This document shows positions 8,323-16,243 of a DNA stretch of 64,000 bases, in pieces. Below the pieces are notes generated by a model that searched no databases, was not told where the DNA came from, and saw only the letters and a list, made by a program, of their open reading frames with translations. The first letter of the stretch is position 1. Each line of letters starts with the position of its first letter. Made by a program: the position numbers and the translations under genes. The DNA is taken from the NCBI GenBank assembly GCA_964600665.1, contig CAZRKC010000008.1:30289-94288 (forward strand), in the 5' to 3' direction. Source of the stretch: CAZRKC01 sp964600665. GTDB taxonomy: Bacteria > Bacillota > SLNR01.

Positions 8323-10590
8323 CTATTGAGAGTCTCTGATTCGCTCCCAGTGGTCCTGACTGATCAAAATCTCCCTGGCTTTGCTCCCCTCGTGTTTGCC
8401 GACAATGCCTCGATCCTCCATCATATCAATCAAGCGTGCTGCGCGGGTGTACCCAATATGCATCCGTCGTTGCAGGAGCGATATAGATGCTTGATTACTC
8501 AAAAGGATGAGATCGACTGCTTTGTCAAATAATTCATCCTCGTACCCTTCCATCGAAGCAACGGTATCATCTAATTGAAATATGCTCGGCTCATAATCCG
8601 GGCTGGCTTGTTTCTTCCAGAAATCTACAACCTCTTCGATATCTTTATCTGAAATGAATGCACCTTGAATCCGAACCGGCTTTGATGCACCTGCCGGTAA
8701 GAATAACATATCCCCACGTCCTAATAGTTTCTCGGCGCCCGCCATGTCCAGAATCGTTCTGGAATCCACTTGAGATGATACCGCGAATGAGATCCGGGAT
8801 GGAATGTTAGCCTTGATTAAACCGGTTACCACATCAACTGAAGGTCGTTGCGTTGCAACCACCAAATGGATCCCAGCAGCTCGCGCCATTTGTGCCAGTC
8901 GGCAAATTGCATCCTCAACTTCCACAGCTGCCACCATCATCAGATCGGCTAGTTCGTCAATGATGACCAGGATATATGGCAATGTGGTTTCCACCTGAAA
9001 GGTTGGGTCCCCAATCACCCGTGATTGATTCCGCTCCCGCACCATGAGATTGTACTTACTGATTTCCCTGACACCGGTGGAGGCAAATAGCGAATACCGA
9101 TTCTCCATCTCTTGAACCACCCATTTTAGGACACCCGCTGCTTTTTTAGGATCTGTGACCACAGGTGCGGCCAAATGGGGAATTCCATTATAATTATTGA
9201 GTTCCACAACTTTGGGGTCAATCATTAACATCTTGACTTCATCCGGTTTTGCCTTAAACAATATGCTCGTAATAATCGCATTCATACATACACTCTTACC
9301 GGATCCGGTTGCTCCAGCTACCAAGAGATGGACCATTTTCCCCAAATCAGACACAACCGGAGCTCCGGCTATGTCTTTCCCGAGACCCACAGCCAATTTT
9401 GAAGGTGTCTCAGCAAATGCAGGTACCTCCAATACCTCCCGTAACGAAACCACGGCGATTTCTTCGTTTGGAACCTCTATGCCGATCGCTGCTTTCCCCG
9501 GAATCGGAGCTTCGATCCGCACGTCAGTCGCAGCGAGGCTCAACGCCAAATCATCTGCTAAGCTGAGCACTCGACTCACCTTAACCCCGGGTGCTGGATG
9601 GAGTTCATAGCGCGTGACCACAGGTCCTCGACTGATATTCGTTACTTTCGCGTTAACACCAAAACTCTCAAGTGTCTCTTCCAGTAGTCGACTTTTATCC
9701 CCGCCGGCATTTCCACTTCTGCCTCTTGGTATGTATGGTTTCTTGAGTAAGCCAATGGATGGTAGTACATATTCTTTCACTTCGTTTTCCCGTGGTTTCA
9801 CTTGTGGCATCGATTCTGTACTCTTTTGCGGAATCACGGGAACCGTCTTGTCTTTAATGTCTACCACTTCTTTTTTGGATTCCGGTACCATTGATTCGAT
9901 TGTACCACGATGGTCCCTGCTATAACGAGGCTGTGATGTATCGTCTTGGTTTTCTTCACCATATAGATCTTTTGGGTATTTGTATCCTTGTGGTTCCCTC
10001 TCAATCTTGCGGTTTGCTGCCGACCGTTTACGAGGTTCCCGTTCCGAATATACGAAGGCCGTCATCGCAAACCAAATATTGCGAATAAGCCGAACAAATC
10101 GATCTTTGATCTTTTTGAGTCCTAAGATCACAGAGAGCTCTGTGACCAACATGAATCCAGTGAGTCCCATCGTGCCGACCAGCACCTTCATTCCTAAGTC
10201 CCCGAAAATGCCGCGCATAAGCCAAACCAGTACTGCCCCGATTATACCGCCACCCAGACCATGTAAACCAGTCATCAACTCAGCCCCTTGCGGGACTGAA
10301 ACATGAAGTAATGCAAGAAACGCAAGTAACACCAACAGGAACCCAACAATTTTGGATTCCCGCACTCGTCGATCACTGCGAATCATCATTGAAGCACCCA
10401 TGACCAATAGAACGATTGGGAATGCAGAGGCAGCCGTACCGAACAGAACATAAATAACACGTCTCAGGTTGTCTCCAAACAACCCACCGGGTTCAACCCA
10501 GAGTGCTATTCCGCTGAGAATAGCCACTGCGATCACAACAATTCCACTGACTTCGCGACGAATTCCCTTTTTTGATTGTCGTACGGCCAT
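8323..10590 (-). CDS. ftsK: FtsK/SpoIIIE DNA translocase
   Basis: A membrane-anchored hexameric motor that pumps double-stranded DNA through the division or sporulation septum. About 755 residues. The N-terminal 160 hold four hydrophobic segments, followed by a charged linker to about 290. The alpha/beta motor has Walker A GATGSGKS near 420, a Walker B segment ILVIIDELADLMM near 535, and ATQRPSVDVVTG. A C-terminal gamma winged helix (SLLQRRMHIGYTRAARLID) reads polarity sequences. The ATG at 10590 is favoured by AGAGGTGAT; an upstream in-frame start adds eight residues only. The position between rnj and asd matches spoIIIE of Bacillus, but no sporulation gene is visible here, so FtsK versus SpoIIIE is open. 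Confidence 0.93.
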   Translation of the reverse strand: MAVRQSKKGIRREVSGIVVIAVAILSGIALWVEPGGLFGDNLRRVIYVLFGTAASAFPIVLLVMGASMMIRSDRRVRESKIVGFLLVLLAFLALLHVSVPQGAELMTGLHGLGGGIIGAVLVWLMRGIFGDLGMKVLVGTMGLTGFMLVTELSVILGLKKIKDRFVRLIRNIWFAMTAFVYSEREPRKRSAANRKIEREPQGYKYPKDLYGEENQDDTSQPRYSRDHRGTIESMVPESKKEVVDIKDKTVPVIPQKSTESMPQVKPRENEVKEYVLPSIGLLKKPYIPRGRSGNAGGDKSRLLEETLESFGVNAKVTNISRGPVVTRYELHPAPGVKVSRVLSLADDLALSLAATDVRIEAPIPGKAAIGIEVPNEEIAVVSLREVLEVPAFAETPSKLAVGLGKDIAGAPVVSDLGKMVHLLVAGATGSGKSVCMNAIITSILFKAKPDEVKMLMIDPKVVELNNYNGIPHLAAPVVTDPKKAAGVLKWVVQEMENRYSLFASTGVREISKYNLMVRERNQSRVIGDPTFQVETTLPYILVIIDELADLMMVAAVEVEDAICRLAQMARAAGIHLVVATQRPSVDVVTGLIKANIPSRISFAVSSQVDSRTILDMAGAEKLLGRGDMLFLPAGASKPVRIQGAFISDKDIEEVVDFWKKQASPDYEPSIFQLDDTVASMEGYEDELFDKAVDLILLSNQASISLLQRRMHIGYTRAARLIDMMEDRGIVGKHEGSKAREILISQDHWERIRDSQ

Positions 10591-10619
10591 ATTCCCATCA
10601 CCTCTAAGTGTCACAATTC

Positions 10620-10635
10620 TACATTCGCCAGTTAA
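10620..10635. repeat. 16-bp sequence shared with 55855-55870
   Basis: TACATTCGCCAGTTAA occurs here, 29 bp upstream of the ftsK start codon, and again 38 bp upstream of the M20 gene at 54500-55816, in the same orientation relative to each gene. About one identical 16-mer pair is expected by chance in 64 kb on both strands, so only the shared promoter-proximal position makes it notable. Confidence 0.35.
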
Positions 10636-10684
10636 TTCCTTTGATTCACATTAAATGCAACGCCGTCGATTCAGTAAGCGAAAA

Positions 10685-10710
10685 CCCACCAGATTCAGTA
10701 GTCTGGTGGG
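10685..10710 (-). terminator. Rho-independent terminator after RNase J
   Basis: 9-bp stem CCCACCAGA (10685-10693) with TCTGGTGGG (10702-10710), followed on the minus strand by TTTTCGCTT. It separates the RNase J unit from ftsK. Confidence 0.8.
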
Positions 10711-10716
10711 GTAGTT

Positions 10717-12396
10717 TCATTTGGGAAGGTCCGTTTCCATGATGATTGGTAAAATCATCGGACGGCGTCGTGTTTTTTCATACAAGTGCCGACTGAGAAC
10801 CTCTCGAACACCTGCTTTTATCGTACCCCAATCGGTTCCTTCTCCTTCATATTTCTTCATGACGGTCCGTACTTTTTCCCTGGCTTCTTCCATTAGTTCT
10901 TCAGATTCTCGCACATAAACAAATCCTCTTGAAAGAATGTCCGGCCCGGCAACCAATGTCCCCATCTTTTTATCAATGGTCATGGTCACAATTAAAATCC
11001 CATCTTGAGAAAGCTGTCTCCGGTCTCGCAGTACCACATTGCCGACATCGCCAACACCCAAACCGTCAACCAGGATCTTTCCTGCCTGCACTCTCCCGGA
11101 TTGAATGCCCTCCCGATCCGTGAATTCAAAGACATCTCCATTTTCGGCGATGAACACATGCTCACGCGGGATACCGACACTATGTGCAATATTTTCATAA
11201 TGAATCGAGTGTCGATACTCTCCATGATAGGGTATGGCATACTGAGGACGAACCAGGTTTAACAGCAATTTGATTTCCTCCCGGCTGCCATGCCCTGAAA
11301 CATGGACACCTGATGCAGAATCGTGAATCACTTTTGCCCCTTTCCGATAGAGGATATCCACAGTTTGTGACACTAACTTTTCATTACCTGGTATGGGTGT
11401 TGCAGCTAGAACCACCGTATCACCAGGTATCACCCGAATCTCTGGGTGTTCCCCCGTCGCAATGCGAGTCAATGCCGAGACGGGTTCTCCCGAGCTGCTG
11501 GCAGTCAATATCACCTGCTCTTCATTTGCGATTTCTGCGTTTGCTTCGGAGTATGGATGAAGCACAGATTGAAAGTCAGTCACAACTCCCAGGTCAAGGG
11601 CAATTTTGATTACTCCGGTCATACTGACCCCATCAATAAAAACCTTTCGATGATGTGCGACTGCAGCATCGATGACCTGTTGGATACGATGAACATTGGA
11701 AGCAAAGGTCGCAAGAATGATGCGCCCTTTCGCCGTGCGAAATATTTCATTCAGACTATTCCCGACCACCCGTTCCGAGGGTGTGTAGCCAGATTTATCC
11801 GCATTCGCACAATCTGAAATCAGCACCAGGACCCCTTTACTCCCCAGATCAGCAAATGTATGGAGGTCAAAGACCTCACCATCAACCGGTGTCTGATCAA
11901 TTTTGAAATCACCACTATGGATGACCATGCCGACCGGGGTTTGAATACCCAGCCCCACTGCATCTGCAATGCTATGATTGACGTGGATAAATTCAACATC
12001 AAATACACCGATTTTAACCGTTTCCTTCGGTTTGACCACATGGAATTGGATTTCCTTCAATTTAATGTTATTTTCTGCTAACTTAAACTGAACCAGACCC
12101 AATGTTAATCGTGTCCCATAGATGGGCACCTGAATCTGTGGCAATATGTACGGTAGTGCGCCAATATGATCTTCGTGACCATGGGTCAATACGATCCCGC
12201 GGATTTTGTGCTTATTGTCAATCAGGTAGGAAATATCTGGGATGACAATATCAATCCCCAGCATTTCTTCATCTGGAAATGCCAAACCAGCATCGATGAT
12301 CAGGATGTCATCTTCATACTCCAAAATCATCATATGCTTACCCATTTCACCCACCCCACCCAGGGGAATAATTTTTAAATTTGCCTTCCGTTCCAT
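10717..12396 (-). CDS. rnj: Ribonuclease J
   Basis: Metallo-beta-lactamase/beta-CASP nuclease with 5'-3' exonuclease and endonuclease activity, central to mRNA decay and rRNA maturation in Firmicutes. About 559 residues. The zinc motif HGHEDHIGALPY lies near residue 70, other metal histidines in VNHSIADA and SGDFKID near 140-155, the beta-CASP region near 340-370, and HVSGHGSREE near 360. Start ATG at 12396 behind GAGGTGATT; an in-frame ATG 33 bases upstream lacks a ribosome binding site. By position (asd side of ftsK/spoIIIE) it corresponds to rnjB of Bacillus. It is the only RNase J in this window, and whether a second copy exists elsewhere cannot be seen. Confidence 0.94.
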   Translation of the reverse strand: MERKANLKIIPLGGVGEMGKHMMILEYEDDILIIDAGLAFPDEEMLGIDIVIPDISYLIDNKHKIRGIVLTHGHEDHIGALPYILPQIQVPIYGTRLTLGLVQFKLAENNIKLKEIQFHVVKPKETVKIGVFDVEFIHVNHSIADAVGLGIQTPVGMVIHSGDFKIDQTPVDGEVFDLHTFADLGSKGVLVLISDCANADKSGYTPSERVVGNSLNEIFRTAKGRIILATFASNVHRIQQVIDAAVAHHRKVFIDGVSMTGVIKIALDLGVVTDFQSVLHPYSEANAEIANEEQVILTASSSGEPVSALTRIATGEHPEIRVIPGDTVVLAATPIPGNEKLVSQTVDILYRKGAKVIHDSASGVHVSGHGSREEIKLLLNLVRPQYAIPYHGEYRHSIHYENIAHSVGIPREHVFIAENGDVFEFTDREGIQSGRVQAGKILVDGLGVGDVGNVVLRDRRQLSQDGILIVTMTIDKKMGTLVAGPDILSRGFVYVRESEELMEEAREKVRTVMKKYEGEGTDWGTIKAGVREVLSRHLYEKTRRRPMILPIIMETDLPK

Positions 12397-12433
12397 CTTA
12401 ATCACCTCGAATTGGTGGTTGGATAGCATCCTG

Positions 12434-12994
12434 TCATCCTGAAACCACGCTCGTTTCTAAAAATGATCGTAACCAAGATAAATCCGCTTTCAGTGTTTGT
12501 TCTAACGACCGGTTGTATAGGATTGCGGCAGGATGGTAAATTGGAAAAAACACTTTCCCGTTATGTTCAAGCAGCTTTCCCCTCACCCGTCCGATGTTCT
12601 CATGAGGATCGACATACGCCTGCAAAGCAACATTTCCCATGATGCAAATGACCTTGGGATCGATCAAATCCATCTGTCTTTCAAGGAAATACCGACAAGC
12701 TTCCACCTCGTCTCTATTCGGGTTGCGATTTTTTGGTGGACGGCACTTGATGACGCTGGTAATGAAAACTTCCGTTCGTTCGAATCCGGCAAAAGCCAGA
12801 ACATCATCCAGAACTCGACCGGCTGCACCTGCAAATGGGACGCCAGAGTGATCCTCTTTCTCTCCCGGTGCTTCGCCGATCAGCATAATACTTGCCTGAG
12901 ACGGTCCTTGGCCGGGAACTGAAAGGATACGAGTTTGAGAAAGATGACAACGTTGGCAACCCCTGACTTCGGTTGCGATATCTTCAAGGGTCAT
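12434..12994 (-). CDS. Family 4 (Fe-S) uracil-DNA glycosylase
   Basis: Removes uracil from DNA to start base-excision repair. 186 residues. The four Fe-S cysteines of type-4 UDGs are placed as expected: C13 and C16 in RGCQRCHL, then C84 in IKCRPP and C100 in VEACRYF. The active-site motif is GEAPGEKED near 40, with HPAAIL near 155. It lies 38 bp upstream of the RNase J start and 17 bp downstream of asd, probably co-transcribed. The neighbouring dut gene also limits uracil in DNA, a sensible functional pairing. Confidence 0.92.
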   Translation of the reverse strand: MTLEDIATEVRGCQRCHLSQTRILSVPGQGPSQASIMLIGEAPGEKEDHSGVPFAGAAGRVLDDVLAFAGFERTEVFITSVIKCRPPKNRNPNRDEVEACRYFLERQMDLIDPKVICIMGNVALQAYVDPHENIGRVRGKLLEHNGKVFFPIYHPAAILYNRSLEQTLKADLSWLRSFLETSVVSG

Positions 12995-13010
12995 GATCCT
13001 TCCTCCTGCA

Positions 13011-14012
13011 TTATTTCAGTAGCATTTCCGCAATCTGGACGGCATTCGTCGCCGCACCTTTACGTAGATTATCGGCCACGACCCACACATTAATCCCATT
13101 CGCAATGGAGAAATCCTGCCGGATCCTGCCGACAAAGACATCGTCTTTCCCGGCAGCATGAATCGGAGTTGGATATTGCAGCGCCGAAAGATCGTCAATT
13201 ACCGTAATCCCTGGTGCATTCTCCCAAATTGCTTTTGCATCTGCAGCAGAAAGGAACCTTTCTGTTTCAATGTTAACCGCCTCTGAGTGACCGATCATTA
13301 CGGGGATTCTCACGGTTGTGGGAGAAATCTGAATCCGATTGTCTTCCATGATTTTCTGTGTTTCTAAAATCATCTTCATTTCCTCTTTTGAATAGCCATT
13401 CTCCATAAAGACATCAATCTGCGGGATGGCATTAAATGCAATAGGATAAGGGAAATGACGAGGTTCTACCCGTCGGTGTTCCATCCAAGCGCGAGTGTGG
13501 TCAGCTAACTCCTCCATGCCTTTGTTACCAGCACCGGACACAGATTGGTAAGTTGAGACAACCACCCGACGAATCCCAACCGCATCATATATGGGTTTTA
13601 AGGCAACCACCATCTGAATGGTTGAACAATTGGGATTCGATATGATTCCTTTATGAGCCTTCACTGCATGGGGATTAACTTCAGGAACCACAAGCGGTAC
13701 CTGTGGATCCATCCTGAATGCACTTGAATTATCGACGACAACAGCCCCTCGGGAAGCTGCTTCCGGTGCATAAAGTTTACTGACAGCCCCCCCAGGGCTA
13801 AAAAGTGCGATATCTACTCCTGCAAATTTCCGCTCATCAACTGGTTCCACCACGATATCTTTGCCTGCATAGGTCAAGATGGTCCCGGCAGAGCGTTCAG
13901 AAGCTAGAAGGGTCAACTTCCCAACGGGAAACTTTCGTTCTTCCATCACTCTCAGCATTTGACGACCGACTGCACCAGTCGCCCCCAATAAAGCAACATG
14001 TACTTTCTCCAT
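13011..14012 (-). CDS. asd: Aspartate-semialdehyde dehydrogenase
   Basis: NADPH-dependent reduction of aspartyl phosphate to aspartate semialdehyde, the branch point to lysine/diaminopimelate, threonine and methionine. 333 residues. The N-terminal NADP motif is LLGATGAVGRQML. The catalytic cysteine lies in SNPNCSTIQM near 127, the substrate motif in SVSGAGNKGMEEL near 158, and the catalytic His in RIPVMIGHSEAV near 238. Start ATG at 14012. It lies 21 bp downstream of dut. The dapG and dapA genes that usually follow in Bacillus are absent here. Confidence 0.95.
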   Translation of the reverse strand: MEKVHVALLGATGAVGRQMLRVMEERKFPVGKLTLLASERSAGTILTYAGKDIVVEPVDERKFAGVDIALFSPGGAVSKLYAPEAASRGAVVVDNSSAFRMDPQVPLVVPEVNPHAVKAHKGIISNPNCSTIQMVVALKPIYDAVGIRRVVVSTYQSVSGAGNKGMEELADHTRAWMEHRRVEPRHFPYPIAFNAIPQIDVFMENGYSKEEMKMILETQKIMEDNRIQISPTTVRIPVMIGHSEAVNIETERFLSAADAKAIWENAPGITVIDDLSALQYPTPIHAAGKDDVFVGRIRQDFSIANGINVWVVADNLRKGAATNAVQIAEMLLK

Positions 14013-14033
14013 TCCAATACCCCCCTATTAACC

Positions 14034-14474
14034 CTATCTGACACCTGTGGAACCAAAACCTCCATCCCCTCGAATGGTAGGTACCAATTGATCCACTTCG
14101 ACTACTTTCCCGCAATATACCGGTACAAATACCAGCTGTGCAATGCGATCCCCTGGTTGAATGGTATAGGGTGCATCCCCCAGATTGATGAGCGCACAGA
14201 TAATTTCCCCAATATAGTCACTATCGATTACACCCACCCCATTTGCGAGGGTGATTCCATGTCGAGTTGCCAATCCGGATCGAGCAAACACCAAGCCAAC
14301 AGCGTCTTCACCGGTAACTTGGACGCAGATGCCAGTTGGAATGAATACTCTGTCACCTGGCAACAGTTCAACAGCAGTATCCAAACAGGCAGAAAGATCC
14401 ATTCCCGCAGACCCCTCCGTTGCATACACCGGCAATTTTGCATGATCTGACAGCCTTTTGACGTGGATTTCCAT
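14034..14474 (-). CDS. dut: dUTP diphosphatase
   Basis: Hydrolyses dUTP to dUMP and PPi, keeping uracil out of DNA and supplying dTMP synthesis. About 146 residues, a homotrimeric dUTPase. Motifs: AGMDLSA (motif 1), ARSGLATRHG (motif 2), GVIDSDYIGEI (motif 3), and the Gly-rich C-terminal motif 5 GDGGFGSTG that closes over the active site. The ATG at 14474 follows GGAGGGGGT with good spacing, preferred to an ATG 15 bases upstream that overlaps the ribosome binding site. First gene of the dut-asd-udg-rnj group, divergent from mgtE. Confidence 0.95.
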   Translation of the reverse strand: MEIHVKRLSDHAKLPVYATEGSAGMDLSACLDTAVELLPGDRVFIPTGICVQVTGEDAVGLVFARSGLATRHGITLANGVGVIDSDYIGEIICALINLGDAPYTIQPGDRIAQLVFVPVYCGKVVEVDQLVPTIRGDGGFGSTGVR

Positions 14475-14523
14475 GCATACCCCCTCCAATCCATATTGAT
14501 ACTATACCATTATTCAATGATAG

Positions 14524-14552
14524 TTGCCAAGTACTGAGTCATGTAATATACT
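14524..14552 (+). promoter_or_regulatory. Sigma-A promoter of the mgtE leader
   Basis: TTGCCA at 14524-14529, a 17-bp spacer and TATACT at 14547-14552. Transcription would start near 14559, just ahead of the M-box aptamer. Confidence 0.75.
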
Positions 14553-14570
14553 ATAGAAGGAATTGAAAAT

Positions 14571-14714
14571 GCCTGGTTAGGCGAGGCTCCTGTACGGTCA
14601 GATGCTACTGCCCAAAAACATCGTGAGATGCCAATGGGCAAACAGATATGATTGCAAGGTCATATCTAGTGTAGCTGGGTTACCCTAGCTGTACAGTGCC
14701 AAACCCCGACAGGT
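14571..14714 (+). promoter_or_regulatory. M-box (ykoK) magnesium riboswitch
   Basis: The conserved M-box core is readable: GGTTAGGCGAGGCTCC, then GCTACTGCCCAAAAA, GCCAATGGGCAAACAG, GTGTAGCTGGG, and ACAGTGCCAAA near the 3' end. The P1 stem forms between CCTG (14572-14575) and CAGG (14710-14713). M-boxes bind Mg2+ and shut down expression of Mg2+ importers when magnesium is plentiful. Position directly upstream of mgtE agrees. The expected outcome is that high Mg2+ favours the downstream terminator-like hairpin. Confidence 0.93.
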
Positions 14715-14727
14715 GATCGCTTGCTAA

Positions 14728-14749
14728 AGCCTTCCACCTGTGGAGGGCT
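14728..14749 (+). terminator. Terminator-like hairpin of the M-box expression platform
   Basis: AGCCTTCCAC (14728-14737) pairs with GTGGAGGGCT (14740-14749), including one G-T pair, followed by ATATTTATT. The T-run is imperfect, so termination may be weak. Its place right after the aptamer is where the M-box switch is expected. Confidence 0.6.
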
Positions 14750-14774
14750 ATATTTATTGAAAGGCGGTGGTGTT

Positions 14775-14861
14775 ATGGATCCTGCTCCTAGTCACGAGAG
14801 ACTCATCAATCATCAAACATATCTTCCGTATCATCACAGGCTGAGTAAATCCCTTTGGTGA
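14775..14861 (+). CDS. 28-residue leader ORF between M-box and mgtE
   Basis: ATG at 14775 preceded by AAAGGCGGTGG, a near-perfect ribosome binding site, and ending with TGA at 14859-14861. The peptide starts MDPAPSHERLINHQ and ends SKSLW. It is unrecognised as a protein family. The alternating acidic/proline start resembles the N-terminus of the enterobacterial Mg2+ leader peptide MgtL (MEPDPTP), known to destabilise the translating ribosome at low Mg2+. Its stop codon lies inside a hairpin arm that competes with a hairpin over the mgtE ribosome binding site. A regulatory leader peptide is inferred; chance occurrence is possible. Confidence 0.6.
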   Translation: MDPAPSHERLINHQTYLPYHHRLSKSLW

Positions 14862-14876
14862 TACGGTTGCCAAAGG
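14826..14876 (+). promoter_or_regulatory. Competing hairpins around the mgtE ribosome binding site
   Basis: Hairpin A pairs CCGTATCA (14826-14833) with TGATACGG (14859-14866). Hairpin B pairs CCTTTGG (14852-14858) with CCAAAGG (14870-14876) and includes the AAAGG of the mgtE ribosome binding site AAAGGAGGG. The arms interleave, so A and B cannot both form except as a pseudoknot. A ribosome on the leader ORF would disrupt both 5' arms. Confidence 0.55.
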
Positions 14877-14885
14877 AGGGAAATT

Positions 14886-16220
14886 ATGGAACACGCGCTG
14901 CTTACACTTCTCGCAGAAAAAAATTATCGGCGATTTAAAGAAGAATGCGAACACTATGCCCCCGCTGATATTGCAGAATTAATGGAAGAGCTCAACCCAA
15001 AAGACACTTTGCTGTTTTTTCGCCTTCTACCCAAAGATCTAGCCGTTGAGGTTTTCTCCTACCTTGAACCTGCCCAACAAGAAATACTCAGTCAGTTAAT
15101 CAATGAAAAAGAACTGCGGGAAATCATGGAGGAACTGTACTTTGATGACAAAATCGACTTTCTGGAAGAAATGCCCGCACATCTAGTCAAGCGTATCTTG
15201 AGAAACTCTCCTGAGAAAGAACGCCGCATAATCAATCAGTTTCTAAACTATCCTGAGTTCTCTGCCGGCAGTTTGATGACCATCGAGTATGTCGATCTGA
15301 AACAAGACATGACTGTGGCCGAAGCCATCCGATATATACGCCACACAGGCATCGGAAAGGAAACGATCTACACCTGCTATGTGGTCGACCCCAATCGCAA
15401 ACTTGAAGGCATTCTGTCTTTGCGAGAACTGCTGATCGCCGATGATGATGATCAGATCGCTGAAGTCATGACCCGAGATTATATCGCAGTCTCAACGCAA
15501 GATGACCAGGAGTATATCGCATCAGTATTCAAGAAGTATGACTTCTTAGCCTTGCCGGTCGTCGACAAGGAAACCAGGCTAGTCGGGATCATCACCATCG
15601 ATGACATTGTCGATGTCATCGAAGACGAAAACACGGAAGACTTCCACAAGATGGGCGCGCTGCAGAAATCAACTGAAGAATACATGGAGGCCAGTATCCC
15701 AGCACTGGCAAAACAAAGAATTGGATGGCTACTGATTTTGATGCTGTCTGCGACATTTACAGGAAACATCATTCGCCATTTTGAAAATATCCTGCAAACA
15801 ATCGTCCTGCTTGCTGCATTCATTCCCATGTTGATGGACACAGGCGGGAATGCAGGTGCTCAATCATCCACTTTGATTATCCGTGGTATGGCTTTGGGCG
15901 AAATCCAATTGAGTGACGGCTTAAAAATCGTTCGAAAAGAGTTAGCGGTCAGTTTTATAGTCGGAGGCGTATTGGCGTTACTGAACTTTCTCCGTATCGC
16001 TTTTTTGGAACAATATCCAGTTCGAATTGCCATCGTTGTGAGTTCCACTATGTTCTTGACGGTGGTCATGGCAAAGGTGATCGGCGGCATTCTGCCCATT
16101 GTGGCCAAACGAATGAAGGTCGACCCGGCTATCATGGCGAGTCCGTTAATTACAACCATTGTGGATACGCTGTCATTACTTGTATATTTTAACATCGCAC
16201 GATTAATGCTTAACATCTGA
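14886..16220 (+). CDS. mgtE: Magnesium transporter MgtE
   Basis: Homodimeric Mg2+ channel of the cytoplasmic membrane, gated by cytosolic Mg2+. 444 residues, full length. The acidic N-domain covers residues 1 to about 130 (LMEELNPKDTLLFFRLLPK). A CBS pair follows from about 135 to 260 (SAGSLMTIEYV, LPVVDKETRLVGIITIDDIVDVI). A plug helix leads into five C-terminal membrane helices, with the pore signature PMLMDTGGNAGAQSSTLIIRG near 320. The start has AAAGGAGGG eight bases upstream. Controlled by the preceding M-box and possibly by the leader ORF. The methyltransferase downstream starts 24 bp after the stop, probably in the same transcript. Confidence 0.96.
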   Translation: MEHALLTLLAEKNYRRFKEECEHYAPADIAELMEELNPKDTLLFFRLLPKDLAVEVFSYLEPAQQEILSQLINEKELREIMEELYFDDKIDFLEEMPAHLVKRILRNSPEKERRIINQFLNYPEFSAGSLMTIEYVDLKQDMTVAEAIRYIRHTGIGKETIYTCYVVDPNRKLEGILSLRELLIADDDDQIAEVMTRDYIAVSTQDDQEYIASVFKKYDFLALPVVDKETRLVGIITIDDIVDVIEDENTEDFHKMGALQKSTEEYMEASIPALAKQRIGWLLILMLSATFTGNIIRHFENILQTIVLLAAFIPMLMDTGGNAGAQSSTLIIRGMALGEIQLSDGLKIVRKELAVSFIVGGVLALLNFLRIAFLEQYPVRIAIVVSSTMFLTVVMAKVIGGILPIVAKRMKVDPAIMASPLITTIVDTLSLLVYFNIARLMLNI

Positions 16221-16243
16221 GCGAGCTTCTAGGAGGTGAGACG

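Noticed and set aside
14754..14954. 66-residue open frame on the minus strand over the mgtE leader and start
   Set aside because: It is antisense to the leader ORF, the mgtE ribosome binding site and the first codons of mgtE, has no ribosome binding site and no recognisable protein pattern.
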